Source: Periplaneta americana (lineage: Eukaryota; Arthropoda; Insecta; Blattodea; Blattidae). From it: DNA of 64,000 nt. Position numbers and translations under genes: made by a program. Positions 20,307-32,016 of the stretch are shown piece after piece. Position 1 is the stretch's first letter. The number at the start of each line of letters is the position of its first letter. The stretch spans positions 104,770,263 to 104,834,262 of the forward strand of contig NC_091119.1 in NCBI RefSeq assembly GCF_040183065.1. The letters are read 5' to 3'. The notes beneath the pieces were generated by a model. It saw only the letters and a program-made list of their open reading frames with translations. It was not told the origin of the DNA and searched no databases.

Positions 20307-20610
20307 GTGCACGCACCTGAAAAACAAGTTATGTAAGGAGCTTTAACTTTTACTCATGACTCTTAATCAGATAATTTTTCAAAGGGATTATTATAATAAT
20401 ATTTCTGTGATTAGTTATATTTTAAAAGTTTCCTTTTAATTTTGTTTATGAAACATTGCCGTATTTAAATTCATAATTTCTGTAAACCGCTTGACATTCT
20501 TACATCAGTAACATAATACGAGTAATAATATAATTTTAACGCATTTGAATTCAATAAGTCTACACAAAATTTAAGCTTTCAAACATAATTTGTCTTTGAG
20601 ATGCGTGCAC
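20307..20610. mobile_element. MITE with about 45-bp inverted ends
   Basis: GTGCACGCACCTGAAAAAC at the left end corresponds to the complement of the right end (GTGCACGCATCTCAAAGAC), and similarity continues inward for about 45 bp with mismatches. Length 304 bp, no coding content. No clear target duplication. Confidence 0.55.
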
Positions 20611-20611
20611 T

Positions 20612-21780
20612 TTATTTTAATTTAGAAATATGTTTTCCACATTGTATAAAATAGTGAACAGAGAAAAAATTATGGACAAAATTCCTTTCAATGTGCGGGC
20701 TTACAACTTCCGCCATTTCTTTCTCCGTCCTGCGATCTGTTTTTGATTTTTCCCTTTCAACATTTTCTAGAGCTCCTTCAGTGGAGCAGCGTAACCCGGA
20801 GTGAGACAAGTGGCCAATAGGCTTGGAGCTCACATGATCAGTTTCTTTCAGCCTCAAACCTTTTGAGAGGACGCGTTTTGCGTACTTTTTTAATTTTTCC
20901 TTCTCTTTCAATTCAATTAAAAACTATGGTCGTAAAAGTTATGTCTCACACGAATTACTTTGTACTTCAGGTGATTTATGGTGAAGTGGAAGATAAGGCC
21001 TGATGGCGGCAAATTCATCGTAATAAATAATTCTAGTTCTAATTCTTAAAGTGGTCCTAAATTATGCTTTACATTGCTGTAATATTACATCAAATTATGT
21101 TAAATGTTTTTTGTTTAATTTTTATTTTAAATGTTAACAAAAACGTACTTTTTTTCTTGAGTTCACATGCGTACAAGTTCCGTTAAAACTTCCTTCTTAT
21201 CGACAAGATTCTGCCTTGTGTGTCATGCACGCGCTAGATTGTAACAACGTGAGTATGCCGGGCAGTTTCTGCTGGTACGATTTGGTTTTAGCGTTCATAC
21301 TTCCATCATGTGCTTAGAACCCAAAATATTATTTTCTGCAATTAAGCACGTATCAGAAGTACCGTTAATCTATCAGCTAGGACACTGACTTTCCATGTTC
21401 TGAGACAGGTGCCAAATATCGTGGTAATTCAAGTTGTATTTGTAATGAACAATGAAAGATTCTGGATAGGTTTTCCCGGAGCTGTCCTATTTCCTTTCCA
21501 ACATTCGAGGAATTAACAATCATCATCACTCCATTATCAGCGTCACATGAGGAAGAGTCAGAAATTTTAAGAATGATAACAAATTCTGTTATATAACTTA
21601 ATAGGTTTCCATTTATGTAACCAGCCATTTGAGCCGAAAACAGATAAAGAGGAAGCGACTGCTGAAAACAGTGTCTTGAAATTGTTTATAATTTAATTAT
21701 AAAGTATTAACACGTTTTATATACACATTTACGAGAATCACTATAGATGATGTAGTTAGTATTACAGTATATTTAGTTGA
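20612..21780. other. unassigned sequence with two short open frames
   Basis: Minus frames of 99 codons (20612-20911; charged, with K/E-rich ends) and 83 codons (21377-21628) have no recognisable domain, signal peptide or neighbour that supports them. They could be scraps of an element. An ACGC-rich array lies at about 21795-21845. Confidence 0.35.
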
Positions 21781-22044
21781 GCTCGTATAAATCACACACA
21801 CGCACCACGCACGCACGAACGAACGCACGCACGCACGCGCACGCATTGCTCAAAACAACTGATCTTTCTTTCATAACTTTCTTTCATATTTCCTCTCTTT
21901 CCTTTTTCTGTTCTTCCTTGCTGTTTCTTAGTATTACCTACTATCTTTATAGTCTTCTTTATTTTTTTATAGTTTTCTTTATTCCTCGAGTTTATACCGT
22001 CACAACTTTGAAAGTTGTCGTCTAATTATTTAGCATTTTACTTA

Positions 22045-22330
22045 GCCTATAAGGCATCCTGCCTAGGACTCGCGTTACGGAATGCACGCTCGTTCGAGTC
22101 CTCATGAGGGAATAAATTTTCTCATGTAATTTCGGCCAGTGTATGGGACCGGTGCCCACCCAGCATCGTGATGTACTTGGGGAGCTACGATAGGTAGCGA
22201 AATCCGGTTGGGAAAGCCAGCTATATCGGCTGGGGGGATCATCGTGCTAACCACACTCCATTCTGATTGGATGATCGTCCACCTCTGCTTCGGCATGTGA
22301 ACGTGAGGCCAGCAGCCGGCTGTGATGCCA
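22045..22330 (+). mobile_element. SINE-like dispersed repeat with tRNA-like head
   Basis: A head with GGACTCGCGTTACGGAATGC and B-box-like CGTTCGAGTCC is followed by a body including TATGGGACCGGTGCCCACCC and a 3' part with GTGAGGCCAGCAGCCGGCTG. The (ATT)n array at 22333-22405 may be its tail. Minus copies lie at 372-480 and 44590-44850. Confidence 0.6.
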
Positions 22331-22332
22331 TG

Positions 22333-22333
22333 A

Positions 22334-22405
<72 letters not shown>
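22333..22405 (+). repeat. (ATT)n array
   Basis: Pure ATT array directly after a SINE-like repeat. Confidence 0.9.
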
Positions 22406-22409
22406 CATT

Positions 22410-23880
22410 TTAGGCCTAATCATGTTATGAACAAACTATCTGAAGAAACAACTCACATTACAGAGTCTTGATACTTTCTTAAGAGCAAAAATTACTTTTA
22501 AAATTTGCGGAATGTGGAAGGGTCAGTGTACAAATTGTTTCATAATCGAATGCTTAGGCTACTGTAATGATATAAAACACAAAGAGTTTTAAATAATTCT
22601 TAACGTTCTGATCGATTAAGAGAAATATAAAATTGAGGATATTTCTTTCGTAATGAAGCAGAAACCCAGATGGAATGACTTTGCCAAAGTAGACATATTT
22701 AGAAAAAAAAACATAGTTTTTAATCAGCCTAACACATTTCACCTTCTAGGATTTATGCGCTAAACTTTTGGGTGATTATCGCCTTCTAAATCGCTTTTGA
22801 TGTATCATGAGAAGTGGACATACTTTACTCCGATATAGTGACAAATGGATAAATTGGTGCAATTTAGACAGGGGCAAAGGAGATGACAATTGAAGAACTT
22901 CCAAAAAAAAAAAAAAAAAAAAAACATCATAATTGTGACTCTAAAATTAAATTTCTTGAGCTGGTAGAGATTTGGATCCAAACATTCGTAGTCGAAAAAC
23001 AATACTCCAGAACTCTTCTAACGATGCAATTTGTAGAAGATATGAAATTGGGAACCGATTTCCATATACAGAGTGGAAGTGAAATCACCTTACAGATTGA
23101 AAGGGACGATAGGGTGCAATTAAATGAATAGGAAACCTACAGTATATTACTACGTTTTGTGAATAAATGCATGGTTAATTAGAACATTTTGTTGGAAGAA
23201 GTCAACGAACTCGGTCTGTCTCGCTAGGTAAGCTAGTCTCAGGCTACGACGTTGCAATCTACTCGCATGTGCAGTGGCTTCAAATTAATGGTTTTAAAAT
23301 TAAATTTACATTAAAACCGTCCACGCTACTGAAATACAGCAGAGGGCTAAATTATTCTTTATTAGATGTCCTAACAATATATGAACAAAAATCACGATCC
23401 TACTTGCAATAGTTACCGAATAAGAGGGTGTTAAACATTTGAGAAAAACCTTTTTTTCTGAAAAAAAAAAAAACTATGAACTTACCGATAATATATTGCA
23501 GTCTTTTGTTATACAATATGAGCTATTCACTTCCACTCTGTATATCAACAAAGGTACATGTTTTATGATCCTTTCAGACTTCTCCAGTGACATCCCTGTT
23601 GTTGTTGTTTTGTGTAAATATGTGCTGGATCCCCGTGGTTCAGAAGTCAGGAAAAGGAATAAAGAAAAATTATAGCGTTTTGTTTTAACACTCCCACTGA
23701 ACAACAAAGACTTGACTAATATTTCAAATGAAATTTATGGTGGACAAGGGCGGTGTGTGGACAGGTTTTCTCACTAATATGAGTCTCCCCGGCCAACATT
23801 TCATCATTTGTCTCTTCAGTATTATCCACAGAATCGTACTGTCACTGCACTGTGCCGACGGACCTGATGATGGACGACAG
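22410..23880. other. unassigned sequence
   Basis: Poly-A runs at 22903-22924 and about 23460-23473. Two copies of a short phrase (ACAGAGTGGAAGTGAA at 23070 and, in reverse complement, CTTCCACTCTGTATAT near 23530) form a spaced inverted pair. 23725-23850 resembles the body of the repeat at 63390-63440 (GGTGGACAA). No gene recognised. Confidence 0.35.
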
Positions 23881-23894
23881 CCGTAGAAAATATT

Positions 23895-23927
<33 letters not shown>

Positions 23928-24163
23928 GTGGTTGAGATAAGGCCATCAGACCTTCTCTTCCCCTCTACCAGGGGATTACAACTACAATATTAAGAATACA
24001 ATTACAATTATAATTACACTTAATATTAAATTTACAAATACAATAAAAATCAAAGTAGAGTCTACTAAAAGATTAAGGGCCATATTCATAGACATTCTTA
24101 GCGCGGGCTTGAGGTGGAAGATCAGCGAACTAACGTTTATCGTATTCATAAACCAGTGTTAGC

Positions 24164-24233
24164 GATATGATATGATATGATATGATATGATATGATATGA
24201 TATGATATGATATGATATGATATGATATGATAT
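24164..24233. repeat. (GATAT)n satellite, left part
   Basis: About 13 pentamers in perfect register. Confidence 0.9.
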
Positions 24234-24488
24234 CGTCGCCTGAATGCAAGAACTAGGTAACTCGAAATTTGCGTTTTTTAGTTACTTCTTTTATAGCATA
24301 GCAAAAATCGCACAAAATGTAATCCAGGATCTAGGTAACTGATCGAACGATACCAGCGACATCTATTTTCCAATATAACAAATAGGTAAAAGAAAACGAG
24401 ACATATTCCTTAGTGCAATAAATAAGTAAATAGGCGATGTCACAAAATATGAAAAATCAAGTTACCTAGTTCTTGCATTCAGGCGACG
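24234..24488. mobile_element. 255-bp foldback unit inserted in the pentamer satellite
   Basis: Inverted ends of about 29 bp: CGTCGCCTGAATGCAAGAAC then TAGGTAACT at the left, complement at the right. An internal copy of the TAGGTAACT motif lies near 24335. It interrupts a continuous (GATAT)n array, so it is an insertion. The duplication cannot be defined because the target is repetitive. Confidence 0.75.
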
Positions 24489-24772
24489 ATATGATATGAT
24501 ATGATATGATATGATATGATATGATATGATATGATATGATATGATATGATATGATATGATATGATATATGATGTGATGTGATGTGATGTGATGTGATGTG
24601 ATGTAATGTGATGTGATGTGATGTGATATATGATATGATATGATATGATATGATATGATATGATATGATATGATATGATATGATATGATATGATATATTA
24701 TATATGATATGATATGATATGATATGATATGATATGATATGATATGATATGATATGATATATGATATGAATC
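24489..24772. repeat. (GATAT)n satellite, right part, with GATGT variants
   Basis: Pentamer array with a block of GATGT variants at about 24570-24625. Minus-strand open frames (HIISY repeats) are artefacts of the pentamer. Confidence 0.9.
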
Positions 24773-25204
24773 CTGTACAAGTAATCACTCGATAGACGGG
24801 GCTAGTTTAGCACACTCGTAGCGCGGGCTAGCGAAATGTCTATGCATAGCACCCTAACTGATTAATAAATGCTAGACAGTTTATTGTAGAAGTTAAGAAC
24901 AAAGAAAGTGTTTTTTTACTTAAGTAAAAATGAAACCTACTCTACGCAGTACGAAAATGCTTAATGAGTTTGTTTTTTAACGCTGTTAAATTCCGACAGT
25001 CTCTGATGTCACTGGGTAGGGTATTCCACAAACGTGATAGCGAGATTGTGTATGATGATGAATACGATGATGTCTTATGTGTTGGTATGGCTAGTGTGCG
25101 GTTATTTTGCGTACGTGTGAAAAGATTGTGATATGATGACAGGTAACTGAAACGGGAGGCAAGGTAGGTGTAGAGGTGTGAAGGACTTGGATACTCATCA
25201 ACGG

Positions 25205-25945
25205 GAGATAATTATGGACTAGAGAAGTTGAACTAACGACAAGCTACAACAAAAACAACACTTGGTTATTCATGTCTTCAAAGTGTTAGGACACAAAAGG
25301 AATTCTTAGACTGGAATTATAAATGAAGACGCCGACATTAGTAGCCTTTAAACATAGATAGCCCATCTCAGCTCCAAATCAAGAAATTTAACACAGCAGA
25401 TTTAAGTACAGTACTATAAATGTGTTTCAAGCAGAAAATTTAATCGATACATAAAAGATGAGCGCAACATTTTTATCTCAATCTTGCAAATACATTTACT
25501 TTTCTGATGTGTACGTGCATTTTGACTGATAACTAAATTTTGAAAGAGTAGCCTTCTAGGAGGAATGGAGAGTAAAGTTGTTAAGACAGATTCACGTAAG
25601 ACTTAATCTTTGTTGTTGGCATTATGTTCATTGAACATTTCAAGTGCGCGAAGTTGGAGGAACTTAACTTCTACTTAAATATGTAGATTATGTTGATTAT
25701 ACCGGTATTAGAGTAATAATGACATCTGGGAACATTGACTCGCCTCTACGAAAATAATCGCTCTTCTCCCTCACAAAAATCCAAATACGTTGCGTGACAG
25801 CTCCTGGAGGATCACGGCCTACCAACCGATGATTGACCTCTAGTCCAGATGCATCATAAGAGATAAACGTTCATCCCACCAATAAGTGGGTAAGGTGTAA
25901 AACGCATAATGATCCACACAGCTGTTGTAGCTGTCTTGGAAAGCC
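25205..25945. other. unassigned sequence
   Basis: No gene recognised. Around 25790-25850 a phrase GTGACAGCTCCTGGAGGATC weakly resembles the start of the repeat at 44590. Confidence 0.3.
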
Positions 25946-25951
25946 AGATTC

Positions 25952-26023
<72 letters not shown>

Positions 26024-26056
26024 ACACACTTAAGAACAATTGTTTCGCATAATATG

Positions 26057-26113
<57 letters not shown>
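25952..26113. repeat. two (AAT)n arrays
   Basis: Arrays at 25952-26020 and 26057-26113 separated by about 36 bp of unique sequence. Confidence 0.9.
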
Positions 26114-26114
<1 letters not shown>

Positions 26115-26327
26115 GTATTGATAATAATAACGTACAAAAGATGTTAAACCACAATCTATTTTATAAAATAGTTTCAGGAAATTTTTTATTTCTATAGGCC
26201 ATATTAGTGCGGGATGAGAAAATGTAGTAGTTTGACACACAAAACGTACCACGTAATTAAAAGTATTCCTAATTAGATTTTTTAATAAATTATATCGAAA
26301 ATTCCAGATAATATTTGGAACATAAAA

Positions 26328-26396
<69 letters not shown>
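26328..26396. repeat. (ATT)n array
   Basis: Pure ATT array immediately before the truncated 5' end of a LINE-B copy. Confidence 0.9.
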
Positions 26397-26400
<4 letters not shown>

Positions 26401-27380
26401 TCGGAAGAAACTAGATCCATTAACTAAAATTTGTCTTAGTGAAACGTATAGCAGAGCCCGTATAAGCCAGTCCGTCGGATGCTTTCCCAGTTCACTGGGG
26501 TTAAAGCAAGGAGATGCACTATCACCTTTACTTTTTAACGTCGTTTTAGAATATGCAATTAGGAAAGTTCAGGATAACAGACAGGCTTCGTGTCTGTGCG
26601 GATGACGTGAATATGTTCAGAGAAACTCCACAAACGATTAAGGAAAACAGTGAAATTTTACTTGAAGCAAGTAAAGCGATAGGTTTGGAAGTGAATCCCG
26701 AAAAGACAAAGTATATGATTATGTATCGTGACCAGAATATTGTACGAAATGGAAATATAAAAATTTGAAGAGGTGGAAAAGTTCAAATATCTTGGACCAG
26801 CAGAAACAAATATAAATGGCACTCGGGAGGAAATTAAACGCAGAAAATATGGCAAATGCTTGTTATTATTCGTTTGAGAAGCTTTTGTCATCTAGTCTGC
26901 TGTCAAAAAATCTGAAAGAATTTATAACACAGTTATATTACCGGTTGTTCTTTATGGCTGTGAAATGTTTGGCTCTCACTTTGAGAGAGGAACAGATATT
27001 AAGGGAGTTCGAGAATAAGATTCTTAGGAAAATATTAGGGGCTAAGAGGAATAAAGTTACAGGAGAATGGAGAAAGTTACACAACGCTCAACTGCACGCA
27101 TTGTATTCTTCACCTGATATAATTAGGAACATTTAATCCAGACGTTTGAGATGGGCAGGGACGTAGCACGTATGGGCGAATCCAGAAATACATATAGTGT
27201 GTTAATTGGGAGGCCGGAGGGAAGAAAGACCTTTGGGGAGGCCGAAACGTAGATGGGAGGATAATATTAAATGATTTGAGGGAAGTGGGATATGATGATA
27301 GAAACTGGATTAATTTTGCTCAGGATAGGGACCGATGGCGGGCGGCAATGAACCTCCGGGTCCCTTAAAAGCCATAAGTA
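26397..27380 (+). mobile_element. LINE-B copy extending furthest into the RT palm
   Basis: Begins with RT palm sequence SLGLKQGDALSPLLFNVVLE (motif with G-L-x-Q-G-D), then a deletion and frameshift to CADDVNMFRETPQTIKE, where the usual YADD tyrosine is cysteine. The thumb (AIGLEVNPEKTKYMIMYRDQ) and the C-terminal segments follow in other frames (26816-27136), ending GGTCCCTTAAAAGCCATAAG. The 3' tail switches from AAGT to ATT. Many frameshifts, inactive. This copy gives the clearest family diagnosis as a non-LTR reverse transcriptase. Confidence 0.85.
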
Positions 27381-27382
27381 AG

Positions 27383-27497
<115 letters not shown>

Positions 27498-27769
27498 GTA
27501 CCATGCGGAAAAAGGATACGAGAAAGGCCGCTCGGGGTCATTATAATCGAAAACACGAAGCGGAAAAGTGATGTGAACAAGGAAAAGTAGCTAAACTGCG
27601 ACCTTGGGGAGAAAGACAATCGCTTTACAGTTATGTGCAGTAACACATCGGAAGGAATTCAAGCTGTTAATCGGTGCAAGAAAAATTCTTACTCATTCCC
27701 GAGCGCAGCATCAGGTCAGGAGATCAGCTCCTTACTTCTGAGCTATATCAGCGACTTATAATTACCACA

Positions 27770-28005
27770 CTGTAAATACAGTAAAAGAACAACAAAGGAA
27801 ATACAAGAAGAGCAAGTGGGAGTGAAGGAAAAGGGGAATGCAAGGAGATCGGAAAGACAAGAAGAAGAAACCAGGGAAAACTAGAGTAAGACAAAGAGAA
27901 CAATGGGGGCACAAAGACAACGGGAAGTAAGGAGAAGACAATGAGAACAAGAAAAATAAAAAAAAACAAGGGAAAATAACGAGAACAAGCGAAATAAAAG
28001 AAAAA
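27770..28005 (+). repeat. purine-rich degenerate minisatellite
   Basis: The plus strand is dominated by A and G with recurring AAGGAGAACAAG-like and GGGAAT-like words. A related tract is at 29088-29450. The minus-strand Phe/Leu/Ser-rich frames are by-products. Confidence 0.6.
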
Positions 28006-28009
28006 CACA

Positions 28010-28930
28010 ACAGTGCACGATGTTATTCGTCTGCCAATTTCCGCCCTTTACAAGAACCAATCAGATTCATTGACGGCGGCTGATGAACACTGCCACCATC
28101 TCTACACTTTGATGGAAGCTCTGCTATAGTGCTGGAGCATCAATGACGTCATCACTGAAATTTGGAAATCGCTGATAGAAAGCACTGTGCATCAGTGGTA
28201 GATTTTAGGTGACCGGCGAGAACCGAAAGCTATGATGCATGCCTTATACAGTCCGTCATTCAGCAATGTCTTCCTTCAGGTCTACTCGTCTACAGTCCGT
28301 GTCACCGTTTTTGGCGTGTGAAATAAGTAATGGGAACGTTAAGTAAAAGTACCTACAAGTGTTTTACCTTTGCCACATTCAGTTGGACAACTGCGTTTGG
28401 CAAATGGCTGATCTGACGTGCATAGGAAGTGGTACCATTCTCAGCTGCACTGGCAACATGGTCACAAACTGGGCATTATACTCTAGGACACACGCCAAAA
28501 ACGCTGGCGTCAGCTGTAACTGTCTATGCCGGGGAATGTGGAATTAAGGGGTAATCTGTAGACCTCAATTGAGGTATTAACGCCCAGGCCTAGCTTAAAG
28601 GATAACGTCCTTAGAAAGTCATTCTAATTATACCGACGCGACGTTAAGAATCACTGAGTAAATGATAATTTGGTTCTTTAAACATGCATCCTGATAACGC
28701 TGAATATTTACAATTTAATATTCTCATTATAATGATTTCCTATTATCTAGCATTATTTGAAATATATTAACATTCTATGTATATAAGTTTAATTTTGCTA
28801 CACGGTTTGTATTTCATTGTTAAATTAATAGTTCATAGTATTCTACTGTTTAACTCATGAGGAACGCTTGTATACACGTAGCTAACGTTCACGGAACTCA
28901 ATTTATTGCGAACTTTGTAACTTTTAGTTC
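28010..28930. other. unassigned sequence
   Basis: Less AT-rich than the surroundings at 28030-28550. No domain is visible in the 62-codon frame at 28359-28547. No repeat recognised. Confidence 0.3.
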
Positions 28931-28939
28931 ATTCATATG

Positions 28940-29009
28940 TATGTATACTTTTTGCTGGTTGAGTGGAAGAGAAGACCTTACGGCTTTACGTTTGCCGGCT
29001 AAAATAATA

Positions 29010-29070
<61 letters not shown>
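28940..29070 (+). mobile_element. LINE-A 3' terminal fragment with (ATT)n tail
   Basis: CTGGTTGAGTGGAAGAGAAG followed by ACCTTACGGCTTTACG and TTTGCCGGCTAAAATAA is a diverged LINE-A 3' terminus. The ATT tail covers 29009-29069. The 5' truncation is probably within 28900-28950. Confidence 0.7.
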
Positions 29071-29087
29071 ACAAAAGAATACAAGTG

Positions 29088-29450
29088 CAACAAGTTCAAT
29101 ACAAACAGGACAAGACGAAAACAAGAAGAGAAAGAGGAATACAAGGAGAACAAAGGGAATACGAAAAGAGCAAAAAGGAATGGAAGGAGAAGAAAAGGAG
29201 AATAATGGAAAAGCAGAGAGACTGTGGAGAAGACAAAGAGAACAAGAAGAATTCAATGAGAACAAGGGGAATAAAACACAAATAAGGGGATGTTTAGGAG
29301 ATCAATGGAAAGACGAGGATAATATGGGGAAGATGAGAACAAAGGAAATGCAAGGAGAATAAGGGGAATTCAAAGATAACGAGGGAAATATAAGGAGGAC
29401 AAGGGGACGACAAAGAGAGCAAGGGGAATGCAAAGCGAATAAGAGGGAGA
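29088..29450 (+). repeat. purine-rich degenerate minisatellite, second tract
   Basis: About 360 bp of mostly A/G on the plus strand with an irregular period near 15-18 bp (AAGGAGAACAAGGGGAAT-like). It gives open frames on both strands (Lys/Glu-rich plus, Leu/Ser/Phe-rich minus), which I do not accept as genes. Confidence 0.65.
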
Positions 29451-29498
29451 GTAAGTTGCACTTTGATGTGATGTTGAAGTTTCAAGTTAAGTCGCCAT

Positions 29499-29873
29499 TT
29501 TACAATTCATTTTTTATTTTCAGATAAGTCTATTCAGGATAATAATTTTTTTGCTCAATCATATGATTTATCAATTTGCAAATTTATTATTTGCTAATAC
29601 ATCTTGAAAAAGATATTTATGAACGTTTTCGCCTGTACGGCATCATCTTATGTTCAAAAGTTTGACGAAATCTAAACATAAGCCAATTAAATTGTACACA
29701 GTAATATGCATATTACAACTTAATGGACTTATGTTTAAATTTCGTCAAACTTTTGAACATCTGATGCTGTCGTACAGGCGAAAACGTTAATGAATATCTC
29801 TTTCAAGATGTATTAGCAAATAATAAATTTGCAAATTGATAAATCATATGATTGAGCAAAACATTTATTATCC
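29499..29873. mobile_element. foldback element with 12-bp direct flanks
   Basis: The direct repeat TTAAGTCGCCAT at 29487-29498 and 29874-29885 encloses the unit. From 29538 to 29873 it is an imperfect palindrome with arms of about 150 bp, for example TTGCTCAATCATATGATTTA on the left and its complement on the right, centred near 29705. Confidence 0.75.
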
Positions 29874-29889
29874 TTAAGTCGCCATACTC

Positions 29890-30330
29890 ACAGTTAGGAG
29901 ATAAATATCATTATACTTGCTGCGATGGGTCGGAGCACCTCAAACTGCAAAGACGGATATAAAATATAATATCCTAGTACTCTGTCAACGTCCTTGTGCT
30001 GTCAAAGAAGCAGAAAATTTTGACTTTGGAGTGATATATTGTATTCATCAGAAAACTTAAAGTCCGTCCAACGAAAGAATGAATTACTGTAGACACATGT
30101 TCGCAGTGTTGAGATCTATGAGTTGGCAGCTAATCTTCTGTTTGTTGTCATGTTAACAGATAGGTCTATTGGTGTTCAATGGTTTACAGCCCTTTATCTT
30201 TCGCTAAATGGAGTGCAGGTGTCCTATTGACGGTTTTGATAAGGCTATGTGCAAGAGTTAGCAACACTTTTCAAACACAAGTACTGATAAGAGATGGTGT
30301 AAGATAATAATCTGAATGATAACAGTAAAT
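29890..30330. other. unassigned sequence
   Basis: No gene or recognisable repeat. Confidence 0.3.
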
Positions 30331-30334
30331 TAAT

Positions 30335-30498
30335 AATAATAACACGTCAGCAGAACGAATGAAGAAAGACTGCCCCGTATGATCCTAAATTATAAGCCTC
30401 AAGGTCACAGAAGTCGAGGACGACCAACCAAAAGATGGAGTGATCAACTATACTTTGGAGCCGGAACAGAGCAGTAATGATCTAATCCATGAAGGAGA

Positions 30499-30542
<44 letters not shown>

Positions 30543-30560
30543 TAATAATAATAATAATAA
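30335..30560 (+). mobile_element. LINE C-terminal fragment with (AAT)n tail
   Basis: The plus strand reads NEERLPRMILNYKPQGHRSR and then GRPTKRWSDQL, the G-R-P-x-K-R-W motif common at the C-terminus of several LINE polyproteins. A short UTR and (AAT)n arrays at 30502-30560 follow. The family differs from LINE-B and resembles LINE-E (45836). Confidence 0.65.
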
Positions 30561-30789
30561 CACATCGTTTTAATGGGATGAGAAATTGAAAGAGAAGCCG
30601 CAATACCTGAAGAAAGCCACAGAATCTGTCCACACTGCTCATTGCCGCTACCTAAATGGAATGATGCAGTCATCTGCACGTGAACATTGAAGGCCGAGAT
30701 TCACATGACAGTATTAATTTTATCGCACGAAAAAAATGAATTATTGTCAGCCGAAAGTTCAGTACACTGTAAACATGATTCGTGTTAAG

Positions 30790-31008
30790 GCAACATTTTT
30801 TAGAACAGAGTTTCTCAATCTTTTTGATGATGAAACTCCCTTTCTCTCACTTTACTTTAATGTAGAGTAAAACAATAATTATTCTCAACAGGAGGACCGA
30901 GGCCCCTTGTGGGCCAAAGAGCAGTTAAGGGTCATAATGGGAGAAATTTCTATTTTCTACAATGTTTAAGCTAGAGACTTAATATTTTCCTACACAACAA
31001 CCTCTTGC

Positions 31009-31066
<58 letters not shown>
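30790..31066 (+). repeat. hAT-MITE left part with internal (ATT)n
   Basis: GAGTTTCTCAATCTTTTTGATG at 30803 resembles the start of the common animal hAT MITE whose right end is seen at 3490-3555 and 32490-32560. The interior includes GAGGACCGAGGCCCCTTGTG and an ATT array at 31012-31066. Confidence 0.4.
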
Positions 31067-31067
<1 letters not shown>

Positions 31068-31239
31068 GACTAATGTCCCCAAGCTTTATTAGTACCAATT
31101 AAATACGTTTTGAGTTACTTTTTTCTTTATACAGAGGAGGGGTCCGTCTTATTGTGCTATATCACTCCAGAGGAACAGTCGCGCTCTTGTACGTATACGC
31201 ACGCTGCACCGTGAATTTAATCCGGGATGTGGTAATGAT

Positions 31240-31435
31240 GACAATGATATGTAAATTAACGATGCCGAAATGAGTCCGAAGTTCAACACCTAAAGTTACC
31301 CAGCAATTCTGTTTGAGTTGGTGGGGGGGAGGGGGGAAGGGAAAAAAATCAGGTAACTTGCTTCAACCAGAATTTCGATCCAGGTCCGCTCGTTTCACAG
31401 CTAGATATGATAACCATTATTCCACAGTGGTGGAC
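31240..31435 (-). mobile_element. SINE-1 copy, diverged
   Basis: Same order as 6226-6480: AAATGAGTCCG, AAAGTTACCCAGCAATT, CAGGTAACTTGC, a decayed B box (AATTTCGATCC) and TCCACAGTGGTGG at the head end. A G-rich run has expanded in the middle (31321-31338). Confidence 0.75.
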
Positions 31436-31439
31436 TTTT

Positions 31440-31960
31440 AAGTTTTTACATATTATTTTATTTATTTTCACTTTTTCAAAATATATCTATTCCCACCCCG
31501 AAAAACAAAGTACGCTTACAGCATCTTTGATGTACATCGACTACAATTTAACAGAACAGACATAATTTGAATTTTGAATGTATAAGTGACCTTAACGTCA
31601 GTTTTAAAATTATCTTCTTTAGTCTCCGAATAATATATTTTATTTTTGCTTTTTAAAATACTTGAATTAAAAAAAAGGTTCTGTAGACTTGTTAACCATA
31701 CTTTTCAGAACATACAGTAAAATTTCAACTTCTTAATAAGAAATCTGTTGGCAGCCTGTATTTCAATGTGCGTAAATGCAGCAAAAATAAAATAACATAC
31801 TCGTAAAATTGACTTTAAAATATCGATTTTCCGTCAGGAGAAAAAATTTTTAATTCTGAAATATAACTAAAGTATGAATTTTGAAAGCCATTATGTGGTA
31901 GAATTGGTCAACATATACCAAAGTTTCACCCATCTCCTCCCTTAATGGGGGGTGGTAAAC
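31440..31960. other. unassigned sequence
   Basis: AT-rich, no feature recognised. An (AAT)n array follows at 31966-32014. Confidence 0.3.
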
Positions 31961-31963
31961 AAA

Positions 31964-31965
<2 letters not shown>

Positions 31966-32014
<49 letters not shown>
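31966..32014. repeat. (AAT)n array
   Basis: Pure trinucleotide array. It creates a poly-Leu minus frame. Confidence 0.9.

Positions 32015-32016
<2 letters not shown>

Larger units (their letters stand above)
24073..24857. mobile_element. TTAA-type MITE containing a satellite and a foldback element
   Basis: The left end at TTAA 24073-24076 continues GGGCCATATTCATAGACATT. The right end, read on the complement, is TTAGGGTGCTATGCATAGAC followed by ATTTCGCTAGCCCGCGCT, which corresponds to TTCTTAGCGCGGGCT on the left. The right-hand TTAA has decayed to TTAG or lost a base. The core is a (GATAT)n satellite, itself interrupted by a foldback unit. Confidence 0.65.
23894..25200 (-). mobile_element. 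LINE-A copy on the minus strand, split by a TTAA MITE
   Basis: Minus strand: a C-terminal peptide with SLSRLWNTLPSDIRDCRN (around 25090-24990), a 3' UTR, then the LINE-A stem-loop (AAGGTCTGATGGCCTT at about 23941-23956) and an (AAAT)n tail at 23894-23924. The MITE at 24073-24857 interrupts the UTR. Stem bases have diverged here (GGTC instead of GGCC). 5' truncation lies near 25200. Confidence 0.75.

Noticed and set aside
20612-20911. 99-codon minus frame as a host gene
   Set aside because: No recognisable domain, no neighbouring exon signals that I can support, and such lengths are expected by chance in 64 kb.
24462-24788. 108-codon minus frame of HIISY repeats
   Set aside because: Direct translation of the GATAT pentamer satellite. 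The same holds for the plus frame at 58372-58626.
25840-26420. Frames rich in Leu, Tyr, Asn or Ile runs (also at 1496, 17874, 27310, 33216, 48273 and 49839)
   Set aside because: Translations of (ATT)n/(AAT)n microsatellites. The poly-residue runs change only with reading frame.
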